Positions 5,953 to 11,270 of a stretch of 11,270 nucleotides of DNA are shown here, piece after piece. Position 1 is the stretch's first letter; every line of letters begins with the position of its first letter. The notes beneath the pieces were generated by a model that had not been told where the DNA came from, ran no database searches, and was given only the letters and a program-made list of their open reading frames with translations. The position numbers and the translations under genes are program-made. Origin of the DNA: Methanobacteriota archaeon (GTDB lineage: Archaea > Halobacteriota > Methanosarcinia > Methanosarcinales > Methanoperedenaceae); the NCBI GenBank assembly GCA_018900975.1, contig JAHIFK010000092.1:1-11270 (forward strand), read 5' to 3'.

Positions 5953-7461
5953 ATGAGACTCGCCCCCGAATTAAAATCCAAAATAGACGCCCTCTGGGAC
6001 AAATTCTGGAGCGGCGGCTTATCAAACCCTCTCTCATCCATCGAGCAGATGTCATACCTGATCTTCATGAAGCGCCTTGAGGATATGGACATGGCTGAGC
6101 AGAAAAAGGCGCAGGCGAAGAAGCAGCCATATAAATCTGTTTTCGAGGGGCATGAAGATTGCAGGTGGTCGAGCTGGAAGCACTATCCCGCAGAAAAAAT
6201 GCTCACTCATGTAAGGGACATTGTATTCCCTTTCATCAAGAACATACACGATGGGGAAAAGACGCTCTTCTCACAGCACATGAAGGATGCGGTTTTCATC
6301 ATTCCCAAACCCACGCTCCTTCAGGAAGCTGTTGCCATCCTTGACGACCTGAACATAACCGCGCAGAACAGGGACACGCAGGGAGACATCTACGAATACC
6401 TTCTCTCCGAGCTTAAGAGCGCAGGCAAGAACGGTCAGTTCAGGACGCCCAGGCACATAATCGGGATGATCGTAGAACTTGTTGATCCCGACATCGGGGA
6501 CAGGATTTGCGACCCTGCATGCGGCACGGCAGGTTTCCTTATTAACGCCTATGAATACATAATCAGGAAGCACACCAGCCCTGATATGGTTCAGGAGGAC
6601 GACGAAGGGAAATATTACGGGCTGTATGGCGACAAAATATCAGATAAGAACGCGTGGACGCTGTTATGGAGTTCTTTCTATGGATATGACTTTGAGCCCA
6701 CGATGGTAAGAATATCCCTTATGAACATGGTGCTGCACGGCATAGCGACTCCTAATATCGAAATGACCGACACCCTGTCCAAGGGATTCACGGAAGAGAA
6801 CAAATATACGGTGGTGCTTGCTAATCCGCCTTTTAAAGGAAGCATCGACAAGAGCGATATAAATGACCATCTGACAGTTGGAACGACTAAGACTGAACTT
6901 CTTTTTGTTGAAAGGATGATGAACCTGCTTCAGATAGGGGGAAAATGCGGCGTCATAGTGCCGGATGGAGTGCTGTTTGGGACTTCAAATGCACATAAGA
7001 AGCTACGGCAGCTATTGCTTGAAAAATGCCAGCTTGAAGCTGTAATTTCCATGCCTTCCGGGGTTTTCAAGCCTTATGCAGGCGTATCAACTGCGGTTCT
7101 TGTTTTCATAAAAGGGGATAAGACGGAGAAGGTCTGGTTCTATGATATGGACGCGGATGGCTATTCGCTGGATGATAAGAGGAATTTTATTGATGGGAAA
7201 GGGGATATTCCTGATATTATTCATAATTTCAGAAAACGGTATGAAGCTAACCCATTGGATAGGAAAGGCAAGTGCTTCTTTGTTCCTGTTGGGGAAATTA
7301 AAGAGAATGGGTATGACCTTTCGATCTCAAAGTACAAGGAGATTGAATATAAAGAAGTTGCCTATGAGAAGCCAGAGGTTATAATGGAGAAAATAGAAGG
7401 GTTGGAGGATCAGATTAAAACTAATATAGCCGAGTTAAAAGGAATGTTGAAACCGGGGTGA
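5953..7461 (+). CDS. hsdM: Type I DNA methyltransferase, M subunit (HsdM)
   Basis: A 502-aa adenine-N6 methyltransferase subunit that works as M2S with HsdS. The N-terminal HsdM bundle spans about 1-150 (IDALWDKFWSGGLSN, EQMSYLIFMKRLED). The entry motif GQFRTPRHI is at 161-169. SAM-binding motif I is DPACGTAGF (187-195). FEPTMVRISLMNMVLHGI follows at about 247-264. The catalytic N/DPPY-type motif IV is NPPF (291-294). The C-terminus (about 468-498) is a charged helix for S-subunit contact. No key residue is missing and length is normal, so this is the one intact classical RM gene here. Without a whole HsdS it cannot target the original sequence; activity would need the truncated HsdS or another S subunit. 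It is separated from hsdS by an inserted antisense gene, an unusual order. AAAGGAAA lies 8-9 nt before the ATG. Confidence 0.96.
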   Translation: MRLAPELKSKIDALWDKFWSGGLSNPLSSIEQMSYLIFMKRLEDMDMAEQKKAQAKKQPYKSVFEGHEDCRWSSWKHYPAEKMLTHVRDIVFPFIKNIHDGEKTLFSQHMKDAVFIIPKPTLLQEAVAILDDLNITAQNRDTQGDIYEYLLSELKSAGKNGQFRTPRHIIGMIVELVDPDIGDRICDPACGTAGFLINAYEYIIRKHTSPDMVQEDDEGKYYGLYGDKISDKNAWTLLWSSFYGYDFEPTMVRISLMNMVLHGIATPNIEMTDTLSKGFTEENKYTVVLANPPFKGSIDKSDINDHLTVGTTKTELLFVERMMNLLQIGGKCGVIVPDGVLFGTSNAHKKLRQLLLEKCQLEAVISMPSGVFKPYAGVSTAVLVFIKGDKTEKVWFYDMDADGYSLDDKRNFIDGKGDIPDIIHNFRKRYEANPLDRKGKCFFVPVGEIKENGYDLSISKYKEIEYKEVAYEKPEVIMEKIEGLEDQIKTNIAELKGMLKPG

Positions 7462-7575
7462 TGGGAAATGGAAATTGTACTTCTCAGACAGGATGAACCT
7501 CTGAAGCTACATTGTCGAGAAGGTTTAAGAGCTGCACTCAGTGCGTTTTTTGAGATTTATGCCTGAAAAACGATG

Positions 7576-7583
7576 TTTAAATA
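7576..7583 (+). promoter_or_regulatory. TATA box for the solitary antitoxin gene (leaderless)
   Basis: TTTAAATA matches the archaeal TATA-box consensus and is preceded by a purine-rich GAAAAACGATG that could serve as the TFB-binding element. Its centre is about 29 nt before ATG 7609, and no Shine-Dalgarno intervenes, implying a leaderless or near-leaderless mRNA. Confidence 0.6.
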
Positions 7584-7608
7584 TGGTGTGCGGCAATAAT
7601 ACTACTAA

Positions 7609-7797
7609 ATGAGCAGTGAAATTAGAGCGATCGGAGAGCATAAAGCACAATGGGTAACTATTTCCAGAGATGAGTACGAATCTATGAAATCTACGCTGGA
7701 AGTTCGTTCCAATTCCGAACTTATCGAACAGATTAAAGAAAGCAGGGAAGATTATCAATCCGGCAAATTTAAAAAACTCCGTGAACTGATGTCATAA
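7609..7797 (+). CDS. Solitary RelB/Phd-like antitoxin
   Basis: A 62-aa protein whose N-terminus (EIRAIGEHKAQWVTISRDEYESMKSTLEV) resembles small prokaryotic antitoxins with a DNA-binding N-terminal half. The acidic/basic tail (ELIEQIKESREDYQSGKFKKLRELM) resembles the toxin-wrapping helix common in RelB-type antitoxins. A RelE/ParE-like toxin would normally follow immediately. Here the next gene is on the opposite strand and overlaps by 6 bp (7792-7797), and no toxin is seen nearby, so the gene is orphaned or acts on a toxin elsewhere. It has its own consensus TATA box and no ribosome site. Assignment is by general resemblance; confidence in a real gene is good, in antitoxin function moderate. 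Confidence 0.68.
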   Translation: MSSEIRAIGEHKAQWVTISRDEYESMKSTLEVRSNSELIEQIKESREDYQSGKFKKLRELMS

Positions 7798-9051
7798 CAA
7801 AACATCTTCTACAGATTCGTTCACTTGATCCTTATTTTCCTCGGGACAGAAAATATACAACTTTAATAGTGGATCCTGTGAACCAAAAATAGGGGATTCT
7901 TTTTCTATTTCACGGGGTCCGTCATTGTCCAAAATAAGTATAGGAGTTTCACCTGATTTAAAGAATTCATACGATGATTTATACAAAGTATTCTCTATTT
8001 TTTGGAGATGCATTATAATAAAATCTTTATCACAACTACATTTTTCTGCTAATTTTCCTTCTAATTTTTTGAAATCTTTTGGTTTTAATTGCATTATTCG
8101 CCTTCTTTTCATAGGATTTAATTTTCTAAGGTCTATTTCATATCCCCTTTTCAATAGAGTTCTATTTTCTAAATCATTTATTAACTTGAAAGAGTTACTT
8201 TCGCTATTGGATAGAATTTTTATAAAAAGTCTGCTATCATCTAATGATAGATAGTTGCTTAAGAAATGATCATTATCGAATTTGAGAAAATCCTTACTTA
8301 AGGTTTTATCGCGTATGGCAATCTCTACCGCGCGATTAAGCATATTGTCTGTGATAGCTCTGACATGATGGAAATATACCTGTGTATGCATCAAAAATCG
8401 GGCGAGACGATAACTTTCAATGGCATCCTGCCCTTTTTTTAAAATTGCAATTTCCGACCTGTCACCATCAACTATTTTTTGTATGGTATGAAGAATCCTT
8501 TCAAGGTCAAATATACCATATGCAACTCCTGTGTGGTAGGAGTCCCTTCTCAAATAATCCAATCTGTCCGCATCGATGTTCCCGGAAATGATTTTGCTAT
8601 TAACGGTATCATTTTTTTCATTAAATAAGAAAAGAACCTCGTCTTTCATGTCACCCAAAATCCTGTCTATATCGCTATCCTCCTTTATTATTCGCAGGGT
8701 AATATTTTCATGACTTATTTCTTTATGGTTTACAATTTCAAGTATTGCTTCAAAGTTGTGGGATAAAGGTCCATGCCCGATATCATGGAGCAACGCTGCA
8801 TAACGAATAATTTCAATTTCACTATCACTTAAACTTAATTTCTCTGCCATTCTGTTTGCTATGTGAAGGACACCAAGCGTATGCTCAAATCTGGAATGGC
8901 AGGCACTTGGATAGACAAGATGAGTATTTCCAAGTTGCTTGATCCGTCTAAGTCTTTGAACAACAGGTGTGCCTAAAAGCTCCAGTTCTTTATGAGTGAG
9001 CCCGATGAAACCGTAAAGAGGATCCTTGACAAATTTTTCAAATTCGAGCAT
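7792..9051 (-). CDS. HD-superfamily phosphohydrolase (YwfO/SAMHD1-related)
   Basis: A 419-aa metal-dependent phosphohydrolase. It opens with the family-typical KDPLYGFIGLTHKELELL, then PVVQRLRRIKQLG and the metal residues: H57 in SRFEHTLG, H89-D90 in LLHDIGHGPLSH, and D160/D162 in NIDADRLDYLRRDSYHTG. This arrangement is that of the dGTPase/SAMHD1-like group which includes Bacillus YwfO, so dNTP or related nucleotide hydrolysis is likely, though the substrate cannot be read from sequence. The C-terminal 200 residues are helical and less conserved. Its ATG overlaps the stop of the upstream YwgA-like gene (TAATG), so the two are translationally coupled. No membrane segment or signal peptide. It converges on the antitoxin gene with a 6-bp overlap. 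Confidence 0.88.
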   Translation of the reverse strand: MLEFEKFVKDPLYGFIGLTHKELELLGTPVVQRLRRIKQLGNTHLVYPSACHSRFEHTLGVLHIANRMAEKLSLSDSEIEIIRYAALLHDIGHGPLSHNFEAILEIVNHKEISHENITLRIIKEDSDIDRILGDMKDEVLFLFNEKNDTVNSKIISGNIDADRLDYLRRDSYHTGVAYGIFDLERILHTIQKIVDGDRSEIAILKKGQDAIESYRLARFLMHTQVYFHHVRAITDNMLNRAVEIAIRDKTLSKDFLKFDNDHFLSNYLSLDDSRLFIKILSNSESNSFKLINDLENRTLLKRGYEIDLRKLNPMKRRRIMQLKPKDFKKLEGKLAEKCSCDKDFIIMHLQKIENTLYKSSYEFFKSGETPILILDNDGPREIEKESPIFGSQDPLLKLYIFCPEENKDQVNESVEDVLL

Positions 9052-9608
9052 TACTCAGCCTGACACAGATCCAGTTTCTTTAAAAGTTCTACTGCATTGT
9101 CGATTTGAGGCTGGGATAACTTCCAGCCAAATGAATCGGCTATTATTGTTATCTCATCGGGTGTCAAAGACGTGCCCTGTTTTGACAGGATATAATTTAC
9201 CTTTGCTGCCCAGGATAATATATTCACATCGAGATTAGCGGTATCTTTACAGACTTTGACCAAATTGATGATTTTCTTATATTCTTCCGGATGTTCCTTC
9301 TTGATGTGTTCAATTATTTCATTGCCATCGTTGGAAATTGTATAGCAGTATCTTTTCCAGTCATTAGAAACTGTGAATCCAGTTGTTTCTCGGGTTTCCA
9401 CTTCTTCTTTTACAAAGTCAAGGTAAGTAAGCTCTTGAATTGAACTTGAGATTTCTGAACTGTACGGACCGTAATAGTGCGGTCTGTAGTTTGCATCAAC
9501 CAGTTTGAATAATGACTCAAAGTAAATCAATTTTTGAATCGTAGTACGCCCGGAAATGCAGTCACCTGCTGCCTTAATGGTCACCAATATCGCATCCGCA
9601 ATCTCCAT
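9051..9608 (-). CDS. YwgA-like protein coupled to the HD phosphohydrolase
   Basis: A 185-aa soluble protein resembling Bacillus YwgA: GRTTIQKLIYFESLFK (about 20-35), then HYYGPYSSEISSSIQEL (about 44-60). This pattern suggests a winged-helix-like fold and recalls the LQKLLYY motif of Panacea/DUF4065 antitoxin-like proteins, though that link is my inference. The rest is helical. The start is well supported: AGAGGGAT ends 4 nt before ATG 9608, and a TTTAAATA box lies about 50 nt upstream. It overlaps the HD gene by 1 bp. As I recall, ywgA and ywfO are also neighbours in Bacillus subtilis, so the pairing appears conserved between archaea and bacteria and argues for a joint function, perhaps regulation of the hydrolase. 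Confidence 0.72.
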   Translation of the reverse strand: MEIADAILVTIKAAGDCISGRTTIQKLIYFESLFKLVDANYRPHYYGPYSSEISSSIQELTYLDFVKEEVETRETTGFTVSNDWKRYCYTISNDGNEIIEHIKKEHPEEYKKIINLVKVCKDTANLDVNILSWAAKVNYILSKQGTSLTPDEITIIADSFGWKLSQPQIDNAVELLKKLDLCQAE

Positions 9609-9655
9609 TTTGATCCCTCTTATAGCCTCTTGTTACATTATATTTTATTTTATAG

Positions 9656-9663
9656 TATTTAAA
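9656..9663 (-). promoter_or_regulatory. TATA box for the YwgA-HD operon
   Basis: On the minus strand it reads TTTAAATA, centred about 51 nt before ATG 9608. It predicts a leader of about 25 nt that would include the AGAGGGAT ribosome site. A second AT-rich candidate (CTATAAAATA) lies a few bases closer. Confidence 0.5.
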
Positions 9664-9997
9664 TGCTGATGGGGTATTTGGGCGGGATAGGATATATATC
9701 TCATGTAAGCGGGGGGAAAGTATTCTGATAGAATAAATGGGATGCCGATGCGGTAATCAAAAACCACCGCAAAGAGCGCGAAGAACGCAAAGCGCAGCAG
9801 CAATCTTTTATAAAAAAACAGCGAACTCAAAACGAACCCGTACGAACTCAGCGGCGCAATGTTAGCCTGCTGCGCCGTGTTACATGTGGGGGATGGCGCA
9901 TTGGAGTTTGTAGGAAGAGGGCGGGCTGGAAAAATAGATGTTATAACTATTCCAAGATTAATTTAATAATTTGGGATATGCAATCAGTATTTTAACA
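9664..9997. other. Non-coding stretch between the YwgA promoter and the PLD gene
   Basis: I find no credible gene. It contains the perfect third copy of the 28-nt repeat (9765-9792) and a short hairpin (CGGCGCA 9852-9858 with TGCGCCG 9871-9877, 12-nt loop). A 61-codon minus-strand frame across it merely translates the repeat. The rest shows nothing I can name. Confidence 0.55.
9765..9792. repeat. Perfect third copy of the 28-nt CACCGCAAAGAG-type repeat
   Basis: Identical in all 28 positions to the right arm before hsdS (2101-2128), about 7.6 kb apart and in the same orientation. No inverted partner arm is evident here. Confidence 0.85.
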
Positions 9998-10699
9998 TCA
10001 TGTTTTCTTATAACAATTATAACAAAATGGTTTTTCAATAGTTGTTGTGCTTTCCTTTCCGCATGCATGGCAATACTTTTCTTCATATTCAGGATTGCCA
10101 TACTTTTCCCATGCTTTGAAACAGTTGAAACAAAGTGGGTGTTCGGAGTTTAGTTTCAAATCAGCTCTGCAGCGAATGCAATAGCCTCCATTGCTCTTAT
10201 TTTGTGATTTTGAATTAACCGAATTTTCTTTTTCGATTTTGTTGGTTTTATCAGTTTTTTCTACGGAAATCCTTATTTCATCACTAATTCTGATGAGCCT
10301 TTTAGCTTCTTCTAAAACATCTTTATAAATTTCCGCATCTTTTTCTTTTTCTATATAGATTCCCATTTCATTATTATTCACTTCAGAAAATGCATATAAA
10401 TTCATTGATGTTATTATAGCTTCTTTTTCATTTAAATAACATTTAGCGTGCAAATCTTTACAAAAGCTTGTTCGAATAAATTGCATTGATTTTAGCCAAT
10501 TGTTTTCTTCTGGTTGCAATTCATTCTTTCCATATATTACCCTAATATCCATTTTCAATCTATTCTTATCTTCTAATAATTGTTTGATTCTATCATTTAT
10601 TCTTAGAAAAGGGCTTATCAATATTAAATTTTCATTTGCTTTATTTATTAACTGTTCGAGGTGAAAAGATACTCCTGTTGTAGTCAAAAATTTTGCCAT
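9998..10699 (-). CDS. PLD-like domain protein with two C-terminal zinc ribbons
   Basis: A 233-aa soluble protein. Residues about 10-140 match the phospholipase-D-like fold found in nucleases: NLILISPFLRIND (24-36), then the HxK half-motif at H84-A-K86 (DLHAKCYLN) followed by T97-S-M-N100, as in HxK...(G/T)SxN. Only one such motif is present, so a catalytic site would need a dimer. A charged linker (about 145-171, rich in Lys, Glu, Asn and Ser) leads to two tandem zinc ribbons spaced 36 residues apart: C174/C177/C190/C193 and C210/C213/C226/C229. These suggest nucleic-acid binding. ATG 10699 is preceded by a weak GGGTAA; an AT-rich TATA candidate (TTTAATCA) lies about 35 nt upstream. The gene stands alone. 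Nuclease activity is inferred from the fold, not proven. Confidence 0.78.
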   Translation of the reverse strand: MAKFLTTTGVSFHLEQLINKANENLILISPFLRINDRIKQLLEDKNRLKMDIRVIYGKNELQPEENNWLKSMQFIRTSFCKDLHAKCYLNEKEAIITSMNLYAFSEVNNNEMGIYIEKEKDAEIYKDVLEEAKRLIRISDEIRISVEKTDKTNKIEKENSVNSKSQNKSNGGYCIRCRADLKLNSEHPLCFNCFKAWEKYGNPEYEEKYCHACGKESTTTIEKPFCYNCYKKT

Positions 10700-10795
10700 A
10701 TTTATTACCCATTTTTTTTATTGAAAGTTAATGATTAAATGCAAATACCATATGAAGTATTTTCCTATGGTTTCACTACGTAAGACTAAAAATAT

Positions 10796-11149
10796 TTAAT
10801 GCCCCGCCTCTGCATGCAGTGCCGCATACCTCTCGGTTATCAGCGCCCTCTTCAGCCTGAACATCACCTTCTGCTTATCCATACCATACTGCTCAACCAG
10901 CATCTTGATAAGCCTCTTTTTTGAAGCGCCCTTGAGAGCCATCTCTCCCATGATGCCGTCCACGAACTCCTTTGTCGGGTCAGCTTCTTTTGGTTTTGCC
11001 ACTTTAACTGCGGCTTCAGGGGCAGGTTTTGGCTTCTCTGAAATGTTAGCAATATCAGTCTTCATAATCCCGGTTTTCACAAGCGGAGACGGCTCTGTTT
11101 TTACAACTTCCTTACCTGCTGCTTTTTCGATCGCTTTATTTTCTGCCAT
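10796..11149 (-). CDS. Uncharacterised protein with Pro/Ala/Lys-rich linker and helical C-terminus
   Basis: I do not recognise this gene. From the chosen start it encodes 117 aa. Residues 1-60 are low-complexity and disordered-looking (many Lys, Pro, Ala, Glu; PKPAPEAAVKVAKPKEAD). Residues about 62-117 form a compact helical region (KEFVDGIMGEM, ASKKRLIKMLVEQYGMDKQKVMFRLKRAL) that could be a small winged-helix or RNA/DNA-binding domain by charge alone. Starts at GTG 11158 and ATG 11155 are possible, but GAGGTGA at 11155-11161 is well spaced only for ATG 11149. It overlaps or abuts the upstream gene, so both are cotranscribed. No signal peptide or membrane segment. Confidence 0.65.
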   Translation of the reverse strand: MAENKAIEKAAGKEVVKTEPSPLVKTGIMKTDIANISEKPKPAPEAAVKVAKPKEADPTKEFVDGIMGEMALKGASKKRLIKMLVEQYGMDKQKVMFRLKRALITERYAALHAEAGH

Positions 11150-11154
11150 TTCCA

Positions 11155-11270
11155 TCACCTCATTATCTCAACAGGCGTTAGCATTCCTTTCTCTATCCCG
11201 AACTTTTTCCCTGTTATCAGCACATTATCCTGCACTGGCGCCACCTTGAATTTCTTCTCTATGGATGCGC
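11155..11270 (-). CDS. Partial gene, C-terminal end only, unknown product
   Basis: A minus-strand frame enters from the right window edge and gives 37 residues (ASIEKKFKVAPVQDNVLITG, then KKFGIEKGMLTPVEIMR) before TGA at 11155-11157. The stop lies within the ribosome site of the following gene, a tight operon junction that supports coding. Too little is visible to name a family. Confidence 0.6.
   Translation of the reverse strand, partial: ASIEKKFKVAPVQDNVLITGKKFGIEKGMLTPVEIMR

Noticed and set aside
7468..7566. 32-codon ATG frame just after hsdM
   Set aside because: No ribosome site, no recognisable motif and very short. It ends before the TATA box of the next gene.
7525..7758. 77-aa minus-strand frame opposite the antitoxin
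   Set aside because: Antisense shadow of the antitoxin, whose start is supported by a consensus TATA box.
9645..9830. 61-aa minus-strand frame with a hydrophobic stretch
   Set aside because: The apparent membrane segment (FAFFALFAVV) is the 28-nt repeat read in translation, and there is no ribosome site.
9850..9880. Hairpin containing GTTAGCC and GTGTTAC, considered as an integron attC-like or attachment site
   Set aside because: Only a 7-bp stem, the core sites do not fit the attC consensus, and there is no integrase or cassette array. Probably chance or a weak terminator-like hairpin.

Overview
The window looks archaeal, most likely from a methane-cycling Methanosarcinales-type euryarchaeon such as the ANME-2d/Methanoperedens group. 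That placement is an inference from gene content and style, not from a marker gene. The evidence is TTTAAATA-type TATA boxes about 26 nt before start codons that have no Shine-Dalgarno (leaderless transcripts), many UPF0175, PIN and MNT/HEPN genes, and dispersed intergenic repeats of a kind seen in such genomes.

Positions 1-7461 hold a broken type I restriction-modification locus on the + strand. hsdR is reduced to its nuclease end and its C-terminal domain, joined out of frame, with the helicase motor missing. A UPF0175 antitoxin and a DUF3368/PIN-type toxin follow; the toxin has lost a usable start codon upstream of its first catalytic aspartate. A repeat-filled gap leads to hsdS, which is interrupted by a complete 1292-bp ISAzo13-like insertion sequence with matching terminal inverted repeats and a 3-bp TAA target duplication. 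Removing the element and one TAA copy restores a 391-aa HsdS exactly. A 61-aa coiled-coil gene follows 4 nt later.

Between that gene and hsdM lies a 1.15-kb block with a minus-strand zinc-ribbon/nucleotidyltransferase/HEPN fusion gene and two intergenic repeats. A perfect 16-bp direct repeat brackets the block. Collapsing it puts hsdM 4 nt behind the coiled-coil gene, the same spacing as hsdS to the coiled-coil gene, so the block looks like an insertion into an hsdS-cc-hsdM operon. hsdM itself is intact.

Positions 7462-11270 form a second accessory segment: a solitary leaderless antitoxin-like gene; a translationally coupled minus-strand pair of a YwgA-like protein and an HD-superfamily phosphohydrolase; a 389-bp non-coding stretch carrying a perfect copy of the 28-nt repeat that precedes hsdS; a minus-strand PLD-like protein with two tandem zinc ribbons; and at the right edge two overlapping minus-strand genes that I do not recognise, the outer one cut by the window.

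Overall this is an accessory or defence-type region in decay. The restriction activity is almost certainly dead. The methyltransferase subunit and possibly a half-size specificity subunit remain. The best candidates for undescribed biology are the inserted zinc-ribbon/NTase/HEPN cassette, the YwgA-HD pair, and the PLD/double-zinc-ribbon protein.
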